From Alkalisalibacterium limincola (GTDB taxonomy: Bacteria > Pseudomonadota > Gammaproteobacteria > Xanthomonadales > Xanthomonadaceae): a stretch of 64,000 nucleotides of DNA. How positions within the stretch are numbered: the first letter of the stretch is position 1; each line of letters begins with the position of its first letter. The DNA lies in contig NZ_VRTS01000010.1 in the NCBI RefSeq assembly GCF_008017755.1, forward strand, positions 1-64,000. Reading direction: 5' to 3'. Position numbers and translations under genes: made by a program. A model generated the notes under the pieces. It did not search any database. It saw nothing but the letters and a program-made list of their open reading frames with translations, and was not told where the DNA came from. Shown here one piece after another: positions 1-10,206 of the stretch.

Positions 1-11
1 TCATCCGAAAC

Positions 12-40
12 GCCGGTCCCCAGGGGCCGGCATTTCTCTT
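12..40 (+). terminator. Possible terminator of an upstream gene
   Basis: An imperfect GC-rich hairpin (positions 12-21 pair with 23-31, one bulged T) is followed by the T-rich run ATTTCTCTTT. It could end a plus-strand gene lying left of the window. No coding sequence is visible in 1-161 apart from this hairpin and the next one. Confidence 0.35.
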
Positions 41-112
41 TGTCTGGCGCAAGCCCGGAACGAAGGCTGGACCGATTATCTTTGTTGATTATCGAGCGAT
101 CAGATGGGCAAT

Positions 113-138
113 AAAAAAGCGGGCCGAAGCCCGCTTTT
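113..138 (-). terminator. Rho-independent terminator after the PfkB kinase
   Basis: Perfect stem of GCGGGC and GCCCGC (119-124 with 129-134) around a four-base loop that reads TTCG on the minus strand. It is flanked by A and T runs, so it can work in both directions. On the minus strand it ends in six T and lies 24 bases beyond the kinase stop codon. Confidence 0.75.
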
Positions 139-161
139 CCTTGCTCTCCACGCCACGGTTT

Positions 162-1097
162 TCAGCGCAGCGCGTAGCCGAACTGCTGGCGGAACTGCTC
201 GGCGAACTTTTCGTAGGTGAAGCGGTGGTTCTGCGGGCCGAGATGCTCGATCTTGAGCGCCCCCATCAGCGAGGCAATGCGCCCCGACGTGGCCAGGTCC
301 ATTCCCTTCATCAGGCCGAAGATGAGTCCGGCGCGATAGGCGTCGCCGCACCCGGTCGGGTCGACCACGCGCATCGCATTGGCCGGCGGTATGTGGATCT
401 CGCCGTCGGGCGTGTGCACGTCCGAACCCTGTGGGCCACGGGTGATGATGTAGGCCTGCACGCGCCCGGCGATGTCGCGGATGCTCAATCCGGTCTTGTC
501 CTGCAACAGGCTCGACTCGTAGTCGTTGACCGTGACGTAGGTGGCCTGGTCGATCATGCGGGTGAGCTCCTCGCCGTTGAACAGCGGCATCGCCTGGCCC
601 GGGTCGAAGATGAAGGGAATCCCCAGCTCCGCGAACTCGCTCGCGTTCTGCAGCATGGCTTCGTAGCCGTCGGGTCCGACGATGCCGAAGGCAACGCCTT
701 CCACGTCGCGCACGTGGTTCTCGAACGAGCGCATCATCGCGCCGGGGTGGAAGGCGGTGATCTGGTTGTCGTCGAGGTCCGTGGTGATGAAGGCCTGCGC
801 GGTGAAGAGGTCCGGGATCTCCTTGACCATCGCCATGGTGATTCCGCGCTCCTCGAAGTGCTCGCGATAGGGGCCGAAATCCTGTCCGACGGTGGCCATC
901 GGGGTCGGGTTCCCACCCAGCAGCTTGAGGTTGTAGGCGATGTTGCCTGCACAGCCACCGAACTCGCGCCGCATGCGGGGCACCAGGAACGACACGTTCA
1001 GGATGTGGACCTTGTCCGGCAGGATGTGGTTCTTGAACTGGTCCGGGAACACCATGATGGTGTCGTAGGCGAGCGAGCCGCAGATCAGGGCAGTCAT
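162..1097 (-). CDS. PfkB-family kinase, adenosine/sugar kinase type
   Basis: A 311-residue cytoplasmic kinase of the ribokinase/PfkB family, which transfers the ATP gamma-phosphate to a sugar or nucleoside hydroxyl. The N-terminal family signature is seen as GGCAGNIAYNLKLLGG near residue 37. The C-terminal anion-hole and catalytic-base motif is DPTGCGDAYRAG, where the last Asp is the expected general base. Length fits the family. I take the ATG at 1097 because the sequence upstream of it in the same frame does not look like protein and the family begins with a beta strand like TALICGSLAYDT. It is transcribed divergently from mreB and ends at a strong terminator. Xanthomonad homologues are often named adenosine kinase, but the substrate cannot be read from sequence; another sugar kinase is possible. 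Confidence 0.85.
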   Translation of the reverse strand: MTALICGSLAYDTIMVFPDQFKNHILPDKVHILNVSFLVPRMRREFGGCAGNIAYNLKLLGGNPTPMATVGQDFGPYREHFEERGITMAMVKEIPDLFTAQAFITTDLDDNQITAFHPGAMMRSFENHVRDVEGVAFGIVGPDGYEAMLQNASEFAELGIPFIFDPGQAMPLFNGEELTRMIDQATYVTVNDYESSLLQDKTGLSIRDIAGRVQAYIITRGPQGSDVHTPDGEIHIPPANAMRVVDPTGCGDAYRAGLIFGLMKGMDLATSGRIASLMGALKIEHLGPQNHRFTYEKFAEQFRQQFGYALR

Positions 1098-1203
1098 TGT
1101 CGGTGGGGTCTCCAGTGGGGTCGCCTGTGCGGCAAACCCGCCCATGGTATCGCGCCCGCTGAACGCCGGCACGCGCGAGCTCACGGATCCGAGCGATTTT
1201 TCC

Positions 1204-1232
1204 TTGCTGCACAATGGGGTGGTTGCTAGTCT
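1204..1232 (+). promoter_or_regulatory. Candidate promoter of the mreB operon
   Basis: TTGCTG (1204-1209) and TAGTCT (1227-1232) are 17 bases apart, about 54 bases before the mreB ATG in the divergent gap 1098-1286. Each hexamer keeps only the most conserved sigma-70 bases, so this is tentative. Confidence 0.3.
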
Positions 1233-1256
1233 AGCCAGCTTCGCGCCGCGTTCTGA

Positions 1257-2333
<1,077 letters not shown>

Positions 2334-2374
2334 CCGCCGGCGCCGTCCACCCAGCCTGAGGGGCCGCGAGCGCC

Positions 2375-3304
2375 GTGGTGTACGCCGGCTTATCGAGTTC
2401 GAATCGATCCTCCGACAGCAGTGTCGGCATCCTGGGGCTGCTCGCCTACCTGGGTGCCGCGGTGGTGTTGATGGTGGTAGACCATCGTGGCGACTGGCTG
2501 TCGGAAGTTCGGCGCCAGGCCGGGTCCGTGGTCGCCCCGCTTTACTGGGTGGCGTCGTCGCCGGTGCGCCTGGCCACCACCGGCTACGAACAGTTCGCCA
2601 GCCGGCAGCGGTTGAACGAGGAGAACGCGCAGTTGCGCGAAAACCTGCTGGTGGCCAATGCGCGGCTGTATCGCCTCGAGGCGGTGGCCAACGAGAACCA
2701 GCGCCTGCGCGAGCTGCTCGGCGGAACGCGCGGCTACCAGCTCGACGTCCAGCTGGCGAGCATCCTGGACATCGACCTCGACCCTTTCCGCCATCGCGTG
2801 GTGCTCGACCAGGGCGCCCGCCAGGGGGTCAATGTCGGCCAGGCGATGATCGATGCCGGTGGATTGGCCGGCCAGGTGACCGACGTCCAGCCCCACCGCT
2901 CGACAGCGTTGCTGATCACCGATCCCGACCATGCGGTGCCGGTGCAGGTGGTGCGCAGCGGATTGCGCCTGATCGCCTACGGCACGGGGCGCAGCGACGT
3001 CATCGAAGTGCGCAACATCCCCCAGAGCGGCGACATCGAAGCAGGCGACGTGCTGGTGACGTCCGGCATCGGCGGCGGCTTTCCGGCCGGCTTTCCGGTC
3101 GGCACGATCACCAGCCTGCGGCCCGATGCCACGCAGACGTTCCTGGAGGCCGACGCACGGCCGGCCAGTGCCGCGGCGCGCAGCGGCGAGGTGCTGTTGG
3201 TGAGCACGTCCGAGCTGGTCGACTCGGCGGTGGCAGTGGCAGGGCCACCCCGCGAGGGCGATGACCACGTCGAGGCCGAGGACGACGAGGATTCCGGGCC
3301 ATGA
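2375..3304 (+). CDS. mreC: Rod shape-determining protein MreC
   Basis: Bitopic inner-membrane protein of 309 residues that links MreB and MreD to PBP2 and RodA in the elongasome. A single transmembrane helix lies near residues 20-38, a Gln/Asn/Leu-rich coiled coil near 72-115, and the periplasmic beta-domain follows to about 270. The C-terminal 25 residues are strongly acidic and probably disordered. The start is one of two consecutive GTG codons at 2375 and 2378, behind a purine-rich stretch. Its stop overlaps the mreD ATG by four bases (ATGA), which suggests translational coupling. Confidence 0.95.
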   Translation: MVYAGLSSSNRSSDSSVGILGLLAYLGAAVVLMVVDHRGDWLSEVRRQAGSVVAPLYWVASSPVRLATTGYEQFASRQRLNEENAQLRENLLVANARLYRLEAVANENQRLRELLGGTRGYQLDVQLASILDIDLDPFRHRVVLDQGARQGVNVGQAMIDAGGLAGQVTDVQPHRSTALLITDPDHAVPVQVVRSGLRLIAYGTGRSDVIEVRNIPQSGDIEAGDVLVTSGIGGGFPAGFPVGTITSLRPDATQTFLEADARPASAAARSGEVLLVSTSELVDSAVAVAGPPREGDDHVEAEDDEDSGP

Positions 3305-3792
3305 GTCGCCTGCGCGGCAACCCGTTGCTGTTCTGGCTCAGCCTGCTGGTGGCGGTGCTGCTCGGGCTGGTGCCGATGCCGGGGCTGGCCGCGGCGCTCA
3401 AACCCTACTGGCTGGGCCTGGTGCTGGTGTACTGGTTGCTCGAGGAACCCCAGCGGGCCGGTCTCGGGCTCGCGTTTGCGTTGGGGCTCGTTGCCGACCT
3501 GGTGTTCGGCACGCTGTTCGGGGAACAGGCGCTGCGACTGGTCATGCTGGCCTTCATCGTGCAGCGCTTCCGGCCGCGGTTGCGATTCTTCCCGCTGTGG
3601 CAGCAGGCCGTGGCGGTGGCGGCGCTGATGCTCAATGACCGGGTGATTTCCGCGGCGGTGCGCCTGTTCAGCGGGGAGGGCATGCCGCCGGTGGAATTCT
3701 GGCTGTCGCCACTCGCGGCGCTGCTGCTGTGGCCGTGGCTGTTCCTGCTGCTCGACTTCCAGCGCATGCGCGGGCGGGAGCGCGAGGGGTGA
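3301..3792 (+). CDS. mreD: Rod shape-determining protein MreD
   Basis: Polytopic inner-membrane protein of 163 residues with about five hydrophobic helices, the normal size for MreD. It is the third component of the MreBCD morphogenetic complex and is thought to activate PBP2/RodA. It overlaps mreC by ATGA at the 5' end and the PBP2 gene by GTGA at the 3' end. The C-terminus is short and basic (QRMRGREREG), fitting a cytoplasmic tail. Confidence 0.92.
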   Translation: MSRLRGNPLLFWLSLLVAVLLGLVPMPGLAAALKPYWLGLVLVYWLLEEPQRAGLGLAFALGLVADLVFGTLFGEQALRLVMLAFIVQRFRPRLRFFPLWQQAVAVAALMLNDRVISAAVRLFSGEGMPPVEFWLSPLAALLLWPWLFLLLDFQRMRGREREG

Positions 3793-5645
3793 ACCGGCGG
3801 CGCAGTCCTGCGATCCGCAATCCGGCGGCTGAAGCGCAGCTGTTCCGCAGGCGTGCGCTGCTGGGATTCCTGATGGCGACGCTCGGCCTGCTGTTGCTGG
3901 CCGGCTGGTACTTCCACCTCCAGGTGCTGGAGCACGAGCAATACGCCACGCGCTCCGAGGCCAACCGCATCAAGCAGCGTCCCATCGTGCCGGGCCGGGG
4001 GCTCATCCACGACCGGGCCGGGCGCCTGCTCGCCGACAACGTGCCGGCCTATCGGCTGGAGATCGTGGCCGAGGAGGTTCGCGACATCGAGGCGACCCTG
4101 CGTGGATTGGCGGAGATCCTTCCGGTCAGCGAGGAGGAGGTGCAGCGCTACCGTGCCGCCCGCCAGGCAACGCGCGGGTTCCGGGCCGTGCCGCTGAAGC
4201 TTCGGCTGGAGGAGGCCGAGGTGGCCCGCTTCGCCGTGAACCGCCACCGCTTCCCCGGCGTGGACGTGGTGCCGTACCTGACCCGCCGCTACCCCTATGG
4301 CGAGCTGTTCGCGCACGTGGTGGGCTACGTCGGTCGCGTCGACGAGGCCGACCTGCAGCGCCTGGGCGACCGCCGCTATTCGGTGCTGACCCACATCGGC
4401 AAGACCGGCATCGAGTTCCAGTACGAGGAGCGGCTGCGCGGCGAGATCGGCCAGGAGCGCGTCGAGCAGAACGTGCGCGGTCGCGACATCCGCGTCCTGG
4501 CACGCGAGCCCGGGCGTCCGGGGCAAGACCTCTACCTGAGCATCGACGCACGCCTGCAGCAGGCCACGATCGACGCCTTCGAGGGCCAGCACGGTGCGGC
4601 GGTCGTGGTGGATCCACGCAGTGGCGAGATCCTGGCCATGGTCAGCCTGCCGGCATTCGATCCGAACCTGTTCGTTGGCGGCATCTCGGTGGCCGACTAC
4701 CGGGCGTTGATGGATTCGCCATCGCAGCCGATGTTCAACCGCGTCGTGCGGGGCGGCTACGAGCCGGGATCCACGATCAAGCCGTTCGTCGCGCTGGCGG
4801 GATTGGCCGAGGGCATCGTTCGCCCGGAGACGACCGTGCTGTCGACCGGCGCCTACCGGCTGCCCGGCCAGTCGCGCGAGTACCGCGACTGGCGACCGGG
4901 TGGCCACGGTCGGACCAACCTGGTCGAATCGCTGGCCCAGTCGGTCAACACCTACTACTACCACCTGGCCGTCGAGCTGGGCATCGAGCGCCTGGGCCGG
5001 CACATGCAGGCCTTCGGCTTCGGCACGCCGACCGGCGTCGACCTGCCCGGAGAATCCTCGGGCATCCTGCCTTCGCCGGAATGGAAGCGCTCGGCCCGCA
5101 ACGAGCCCTGGTATCCGGGCGAGACGGTGATCAGCGGGATCGGCCAGGGCTTCTGGGTGACCACGCCCCTGCAGCTGGCCCAGGGCACCGCGATCATCGC
5201 TGCCCGGGGCGAGCACCACCCGCTGCACCTGCTGCGCGAGTCCCAGGATGGCTTCGGCGCCGAGCGCGTGCGCGAACCGATCGCCGCGCCGCGCCGCGTC
5301 GTGGCGAACGCAGAGCACCTTGCCGCGGTCGACCGCGGCCTGGTCGCGGTGATGCACAGCCCCACCGGCACCGCCCGCGCCACCGCGCAGGGCCTTGAAT
5401 ACCTGATCGCCGGCAAGACCGGTACGGCCCAGCGCGTGACCCGTCGCGGTGACGCCTCCACCTCGCTCGACGATCTGCCCTTCCACCTGCGCCACCGGGC
5501 GCTGTTCATGGCCTACGCGCCGGCCGAGGACCCGCAGCTGGCGCTGGCACTGGTGGTGGAGAGCGGTGGCTCGGGCTCGCGTGCCGCCGCACCCGTGGCA
5601 CGGCGTATCTTCGATGCCTGGCTGAATCGGCAGGAGGAGCAATGA
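3789..5645 (+). CDS. mrdA: Peptidoglycan D,D-transpeptidase PBP2
   Basis: Class B penicillin-binding protein of 618 residues that cross-links new peptidoglycan in the elongasome, partnered with RodA. A cytoplasmic Arg-rich N-terminus is followed by one membrane anchor near residues 23-42, a dimerisation or pedestal domain, and the transpeptidase domain. The three active-site motifs are seen: SxxK as STIK with Ser near 328, SxN as SVN followed by a Tyr-rich run, and KTG in AGKTGTAQR near 543. I choose the GTG at 3789, which overlaps the mreD stop by four bases. An ATG further upstream would add residues that only antiparallel the mreD end. The stop overlaps rodA. Confidence 0.95.
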   Translation: MNRRRSPAIRNPAAEAQLFRRRALLGFLMATLGLLLLAGWYFHLQVLEHEQYATRSEANRIKQRPIVPGRGLIHDRAGRLLADNVPAYRLEIVAEEVRDIEATLRGLAEILPVSEEEVQRYRAARQATRGFRAVPLKLRLEEAEVARFAVNRHRFPGVDVVPYLTRRYPYGELFAHVVGYVGRVDEADLQRLGDRRYSVLTHIGKTGIEFQYEERLRGEIGQERVEQNVRGRDIRVLAREPGRPGQDLYLSIDARLQQATIDAFEGQHGAAVVVDPRSGEILAMVSLPAFDPNLFVGGISVADYRALMDSPSQPMFNRVVRGGYEPGSTIKPFVALAGLAEGIVRPETTVLSTGAYRLPGQSREYRDWRPGGHGRTNLVESLAQSVNTYYYHLAVELGIERLGRHMQAFGFGTPTGVDLPGESSGILPSPEWKRSARNEPWYPGETVISGIGQGFWVTTPLQLAQGTAIIAARGEHHPLHLLRESQDGFGAERVREPIAAPRRVVANAEHLAAVDRGLVAVMHSPTGTARATAQGLEYLIAGKTGTAQRVTRRGDASTSLDDLPFHLRHRALFMAYAPAEDPQLALALVVESGGSGSRAAAPVARRIFDAWLNRQEEQ

Positions 5646-6748
5646 AGCGCGCGATCGCCTACGCCGGGCACGTGGTCGGCCGCGTGATCGCACCGCTGGA
5701 CCTGCCGCTGCTGGCCGGTCTGCTGATGATCATGTGCATCGGCCTGGTGGTGCTGTCGAGCGCGGCCGCCGATTCGCCGATCCTGGTGCGAAACCAGGCG
5801 ATCCGCTTCGCCATTGGCCTGGGCGCGCTGCTGGTGCTGGCCCACATCACGCCGGCACGCATGCGCCTGTGGACGCCCTACATCTTCGCTTTGACGCTGG
5901 TCCTGCTGCTGCTGGTCCCGCTGATGGGAACCGGGCGCAGCGGCGGACGCTGGCTCTACCTTGGCTTCTTCTACCTGCAGCCCTCCGAGCTGATGAAGAT
6001 CAGCGTGCCGATGATGGTGGCCTGGTTGCTGCACCGTGCGCCGCTGCCCCCGGGCTGGACGGGGCTCGGTGCAAGCCTGGTGGTGATCGGCATCCCGGCG
6101 GGACTGACGGCGATGCAACCCGACCTGGGGACCGCGCTGCTGATCACCTCCTCGGGCGTGTTCGCGATCTTCCTGGCCGGCCTGGCCTGGTGGCGCATCG
6201 GCCTGCTGGGCCTCGCGGGCCTGTCGGGCCTGCCGGTGCTGTGGTTCTCGCTGCGCGAGTACCAGCGCAACCGCCTGCTCACGTTCATGGACCCCGATGC
6301 CGACCCGCTGGGCACCGGCTGGAACATCGCCCAGTCCAAGATCGCCCTTGGATCGGGCGGGCTCACCGGAAAGGGGTGGGGCCAGGGCAGCCAGTCGCAC
6401 CTGGACTTCCTGCCCGAGCACACCACCGATTTCATCTTCGCCGTGCTGGGCGAGGAGTTCGGCTTCGTCGGTGTCGGGGTGACGCTGCTGCTCTACCTGC
6501 TGGTGATGGGGCGGGCACTCTGGCTGGCCTCGGAAGCGCGCGACAGTTACGCCCGGCTGCTGGCGGGCGCGCTGGCGTTGGGCTTCTTCGTCTACATCTT
6601 CGTCAATGGCGGGATGATCTCCGGTCTGCTGCCGGTGGTTGGCGCGCCGATGCCGCTGCTGAGCTACGGGGGCACCTCGGCGGTGTCGCTGTTGGCGGGT
6701 TTCGGAGTGATCATGTCGGCCCATGCCCACCGACGCTTCCTTCGCTAG
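5642..6748 (+). CDS. rodA: SEDS peptidoglycan glycosyltransferase RodA
   Basis: SEDS-family glycosyltransferase, 368 residues with about ten transmembrane helices. It polymerises lipid II into glycan strands during side-wall growth and works as a pair with PBP2, the gene just upstream (ATGA overlap). Typical features are the FFYLQPSELMK loop, the DLGTALLI segment, and the C-terminal GAPMPLLSYGGTS signature near residue 335. The large loop with FLPEHTTDFIFAVLGEEFG is also diagnostic. It is the last gene of the mre block before a 107-base gap with its own candidate promoter. Confidence 0.96.
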   Translation: MKRAIAYAGHVVGRVIAPLDLPLLAGLLMIMCIGLVVLSSAAADSPILVRNQAIRFAIGLGALLVLAHITPARMRLWTPYIFALTLVLLLLVPLMGTGRSGGRWLYLGFFYLQPSELMKISVPMMVAWLLHRAPLPPGWTGLGASLVVIGIPAGLTAMQPDLGTALLITSSGVFAIFLAGLAWWRIGLLGLAGLSGLPVLWFSLREYQRNRLLTFMDPDADPLGTGWNIAQSKIALGSGGLTGKGWGQGSQSHLDFLPEHTTDFIFAVLGEEFGFVGVGVTLLLYLLVMGRALWLASEARDSYARLLAGALALGFFVYIFVNGGMISGLLPVVGAPMPLLSYGGTSAVSLLAGFGVIMSAHAHRRFLR

Positions 6749-6802
6749 GCCGGGAACCGGCATGGCATCGCGTGGTCACAGCCCCGGAACGCCGGCCCGG
6801 CA

Positions 6803-6831
6803 TTGGGGCCTGCGGGCCTCCATGTTAGATT
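6803..6831 (+). promoter_or_regulatory. Candidate sigma-70 promoter for mltB
   Basis: TTGGGG (6803-6808), 17 bases, then TAGATT (6826-6831). This lies 24 bases before the mltB ATG. The spacing is ideal and the -10 keeps four of six consensus bases. Confidence 0.4.
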
Positions 6832-6855
6832 CCCCCAAACATTCCGGAACTCAAG

Positions 6856-7815
6856 ATGATCAATCGCACGTTGGCCTGCGGCCTGCTGGTCCTGCTCTCC
6901 TCCACCGCCTTCGCCGACGACGCGATGCGTGCCGAGTTCCTCCGGGAGACGGCTCAGCGCCACGGCGTCGACCCGGCCGCGGTCGAAGCGACGCTGTCGC
7001 AGGCGCGCTACCAGCAGAGCATCATCAACGCGATCTCGCGGCCTGCCGAGGCCAAGCCGTGGAAGGACTACCGGCCCATCTTCCTGACCGCCGACCGCAT
7101 CCGCGACGGGCAGCGCTTCAAGGCCGACCACGTCGACGCGCTTCGCGCGGTCGAGGCCGATACCGGGGTGCCGCCGGAAATGGTGGTCTCGATCCTGGGC
7201 GTGGAGACCTTCTACGGCCGCATCACCGGCAGCTTCCGCGTGCTCGACGCGCTGTACACGCTGGGTTTCCATTACCCGCCGCGCCAGGACTTCTTCCGCA
7301 GCGAGCTCGGCCACCTCTTCGCGCTGGTCGAGGAGCAGGGGCTGGACATCAACGAGATCCGCGGCAGCTACGCCGGCGCGATGGGCTGGGGCCAGTTCAT
7401 CCCGTCCAGCTACCGCGCCTATGCACGCGACGGCGATGGCGACGGCCGGATCGACCTGTTCAACTCGCTGCCCGACGTGTTCGCGTCGGTCGCGAACTAT
7501 TTCGCCGAGCACGGCTGGAAGGCCGGGGAGCCGATCGCGGTGCGCGCCCGGGTCGAAGAGCGCGCGGCGCAGTTCGAGCCCGATGGCTACCCGCCGACCT
7601 ACACGGTGGGCTTCCTCGCCGAGCAGGGCATCCGCCCGCCGCAGGACATGGATCCCGAAACCGCGGCCAGCATCGTGCGCCTGCAGGGTGCACAGGGCGA
7701 GGAGACGTGGATGGTGTTCGACAATTTCTACGTGATCACCCGCTACAACCGCTCGCCGCTCTATGCGATGGCGGTCATGCAGCTGGCTGAAGAAATCGCT
7801 GCCGGTTCCCCCTGA
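6856..7815 (+). CDS. mltB: Lytic murein transglycosylase B
   Basis: Periplasmic or membrane-associated lytic transglycosylase (GH103/SLT-2 type) that cleaves the MurNAc-GlcNAc bond to form 1,6-anhydro ends. It has 319 residues with a signal peptide over about residues 1-20 ending in AFADD; no lipobox Cys is seen, unlike E. coli MltB. The catalytic Glu is expected at residue 117 in ILGVETFYGR, and the family motifs GAMGWGQFIPSSYR and DGDGDGRIDL follow. The position directly after rodA and before rlpA fits a cell-wall remodelling block. Confidence 0.93.
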   Translation: MINRTLACGLLVLLSSTAFADDAMRAEFLRETAQRHGVDPAAVEATLSQARYQQSIINAISRPAEAKPWKDYRPIFLTADRIRDGQRFKADHVDALRAVEADTGVPPEMVVSILGVETFYGRITGSFRVLDALYTLGFHYPPRQDFFRSELGHLFALVEEQGLDINEIRGSYAGAMGWGQFIPSSYRAYARDGDGDGRIDLFNSLPDVFASVANYFAEHGWKAGEPIAVRARVEERAAQFEPDGYPPTYTVGFLAEQGIRPPQDMDPETAASIVRLQGAQGEETWMVFDNFYVITRYNRSPLYAMAVMQLAEEIAAGSP

Positions 7816-7824
7816 GACCCTGCG

Positions 7825-8817
7825 ATGCGTTGGATCCCGACCCGGCCCGAACTGTTGACCCGGCCCGCGCTGGCCTGTGCGCTCGTGTTGCTGGTGGCGT
7901 GCTCGGGTTCGCCCAAGCGCGACGCCCCCGCGCCGGTAGCGCGCGCACCGGCCGGCGGCACGAGCAGCGGCGCGGTGGCGCCACTGCCGGGCACCGGCGA
8001 GGACCCGTGTGCGGTGATCTACGAGCACAACGAGGCCGACTACACCCCGGGTGGCCTCTACCGTCCCGGCCAGCGGGACCATGCCCCGTCGGGCATTCCC
8101 GACATCAGCACGATCCCGGAGCCGGTGCCGCGACGCGAGCCGCTGGCACGCTACGGCAACCGTCCCACCTACAGCGTGCTGGGACGCAACTACCACGTGC
8201 TGGAGGATGCGACGGGCTTCTCCGAGCGCGGCATCGCCTCGTGGTATGGCGCGAAGTTCCACGGTCGGCCGACCTCGAGCATGGAGCCCTACGACATGTG
8301 CGCATTCACCGCCGCGCACAAGACGCTGCCCCTGCCCAGCTACGCCCGGGTCACGAACCTGGACAACGGGCGCAGCATCATCGTGCGGGTCAACGACCGC
8401 GGGCCGTTCCACGACGGACGGGTCATCGACCTGAGCTACGTGGCCGCGCTCAAGCTGGGCATCTACGCCCGCGGCATCGGCAACGTGCAGGTCGATGCGC
8501 TGGCCGAGGGCCTGCCGATACGTGACGCCGGCACGCCCGGCACCGCGCTGGCCTCGGCGGCGTCCGCCACCCCGGCGGCGTTCTCTCCAGGCTGGCTCCA
8601 AGTGGGCAGTTTCGGAGAACGGGCGAATGCACGTGCCGCCGAGCAGCGCCTGCATGCTGCGGGCATCCGCAACGTCGATACCCGCCGCACCCGCGGCGGC
8701 GATCGCACGCTGTGGCGGGTCCGGGTGGGGCCGGTGTCGAGCGCCGGCGAGGCCGACGAGCTGCGCCAGCGCATCGGCGGGCTGGGACTGGGCCAGCCGC
8801 AGCTGGTGCGGGAATGA
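7825..8817 (+). CDS. rlpA: Septal ring lytic transglycosylase RlpA, lipoprotein
   Basis: Outer-membrane lipoprotein of 330 residues. The lipobox LLVAC places the lipidated Cys at residue 26. The double-psi beta-barrel domain covers about residues 132-215, with SWYGAKFHG and the NDRGPFHDGRVIDLS active-site region. A SPOR domain at about 253-328 should bind denuded glycan at the septum. In Pseudomonas, RlpA cleaves glycan strands lacking stem peptides, and I infer the same role. It starts nine bases after mltB, so the two are probably co-transcribed. Confidence 0.93.
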   Translation: MRWIPTRPELLTRPALACALVLLVACSGSPKRDAPAPVARAPAGGTSSGAVAPLPGTGEDPCAVIYEHNEADYTPGGLYRPGQRDHAPSGIPDISTIPEPVPRREPLARYGNRPTYSVLGRNYHVLEDATGFSERGIASWYGAKFHGRPTSSMEPYDMCAFTAAHKTLPLPSYARVTNLDNGRSIIVRVNDRGPFHDGRVIDLSYVAALKLGIYARGIGNVQVDALAEGLPIRDAGTPGTALASAASATPAAFSPGWLQVGSFGERANARAAEQRLHAAGIRNVDTRRTRGGDRTLWRVRVGPVSSAGEADELRQRIGGLGLGQPQLVRE

Positions 8818-8907
8818 TGCCGCGAAACATGTCGTTCAGCCGCTTTTTGCGATCCTAATCCATTGGTTTCAACCGCCGGCGCCGCCGGCCCAAGCACGGA
8901 ATTCCAG

Positions 8908-10143
8908 ATGAAGTTGTCCACCCGACTGTTTGCCGCCGCGTTCGTGGTCGCGTTCGCGGCGTCCGCCGCCGCCCAGACCCCGGCGCCGCAGCCGGTGCCC
9001 GCACCGCAGCCCGCCGCTCCGCAACCCGCCACGCCGGCACCCGCGGCGACGCCGCCCAGCGTGGCCGGCAAGGCGCATATCCTCATGGACCACGCCAGTG
9101 GCCAGGTGCTGGCGGGCGACAACATCCACGAGGGCCTGCAGCCGGCCAGCATCACCAAGGTGATGACTGCCTACGTCGTCGCCTCCGAGCTGGCCGCGGG
9201 TCGCATTTCGCTCGACGACGAGGTGTTCATTTCCGAGACCGCCTGGCGCCAGGGTGGTGCCGGCACCGATGGCTCGTTCAGCGCGCTCGCGGTGAACAGC
9301 CGCGTGCGCCTGGAGGACGTGCTGTACGGGTTGATGGTGCAGTCGGGCAACGATGCGTCGATCGCGCTGGCCGAGCACATCGCCGGCAGCGAAGAGGCCT
9401 TCGTCGACCTGATGAACCGGACCGCCAGCGAGCTGGGCATGCGCAACTCGCACTTCCGCAACTCCCACGGCCTGACCGCCGAGGGCCAGATGATGAGTGC
9501 CTGGGACATCGCCACGCTGGCCCGGGCGATGGTGACCAACTTCCCCGACCAGTACGCGATCTATTCCACCAAGGAATACACCTACAACGAGATCAAGCAG
9601 TACAACCGCAACGGCCTGCTGTGGCGCGACGAGAGCGTGGACGGCATCAAGACCGGCTACACCGCGGCGGCCGGCTACTGCCTGGCGGCTTCGGCCAAGC
9701 GCGGCGACCAGCGCCTGATCTCGGTCGTCCTGGGCATCGAGGCCAGTCGCAACGAGGGCTTCCGGCTGCGCGAGGAAGGCAACCAGACCCTGCTCAACTG
9801 GGGTTTCCGCAGCTTCGAGACCCATTCGCTGTATGACGCCAACACCGCCGTCGCCGAGCACCGCGTGTTCAAGGGCGAGGCCGCCGAGGTCGAACTGGGC
9901 CTGGCGCAGCCGCTGCTGGTGACCGTGCCACGTGGCCGCTACGACGATGTGCGTGCCGAGATGGACGTGCCCAGCCAGCTGGTGGCTCCGATCACCCAGG
10001 GCCAGGCCATCGGCACGCTGCGGCTGAGCCTGGACGGCGAGCTGCTGGCCGAGCGCGACCTGGTGGCACTGGCCGAAGTGCCGCAGGGCGGCTTCTTCAA
10101 GCGCCTCACGGATGATTTCTGGCTTTGGTGGGACAGCGATTGA
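8908..10143 (+). CDS. dacC: D-alanyl-D-alanine carboxypeptidase, PBP5/6 type
   Basis: Low-molecular-mass penicillin-binding protein, 411 residues, removing the terminal D-Ala of the pentapeptide at the periplasmic face. A signal peptide ends near residue 22 and a Pro/Ala-rich linker of about 27 residues precedes the catalytic domain, which is longer than in E. coli. Active-site motifs are present: SxxK as SITK, SxN as SGN in VQSGNDASIAL, and KTG in DGIKTGYTAAAG. The C-terminal PBP5-C domain and a final amphipathic anchor (FFKRLTDDFWLWW) follow. Start at 8908 has AAGCACGGA upstream; the frame reads further upstream but without signal-peptide sense. Confidence 0.93.
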   Translation: MKLSTRLFAAAFVVAFAASAAAQTPAPQPVPAPQPAAPQPATPAPAATPPSVAGKAHILMDHASGQVLAGDNIHEGLQPASITKVMTAYVVASELAAGRISLDDEVFISETAWRQGGAGTDGSFSALAVNSRVRLEDVLYGLMVQSGNDASIALAEHIAGSEEAFVDLMNRTASELGMRNSHFRNSHGLTAEGQMMSAWDIATLARAMVTNFPDQYAIYSTKEYTYNEIKQYNRNGLLWRDESVDGIKTGYTAAAGYCLAASAKRGDQRLISVVLGIEASRNEGFRLREEGNQTLLNWGFRSFETHSLYDANTAVAEHRVFKGEAAEVELGLAQPLLVTVPRGRYDDVRAEMDVPSQLVAPITQGQAIGTLRLSLDGELLAERDLVALAEVPQGGFFKRLTDDFWLWWDSD

Positions 10144-10171
10144 GATCGGGCGGACCGGGGCCATGCCGGGC

Positions 10172-10200
10172 TTGGGAAACTGGCCCGTGGCCCCGATAAT
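10172..10200 (+). promoter_or_regulatory. Promoter for ybeD, possibly leaderless
   Basis: TTGGGA (10172-10177), 17 bases, then GATAAT (10195-10200, five of six consensus). The -10 ends six bases before the ybeD ATG, so transcription would begin at or within a base or two of the start codon. Confidence 0.5.
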
Positions 10201-10206
10201 GGGCGG

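Noticed and set aside
3405-5693. A 762-codon open frame antisense to mreD and mrdA
   Set aside because: It is a GC-rich shadow of the PBP2 gene: the composition is Arg/Gly/Ala/His-rich with no motif, and the sense strand encodes complete PBP2 motifs. Other long antisense frames (8869-10497, 27234-29606, 42627-44141) are rejected for the same reason.
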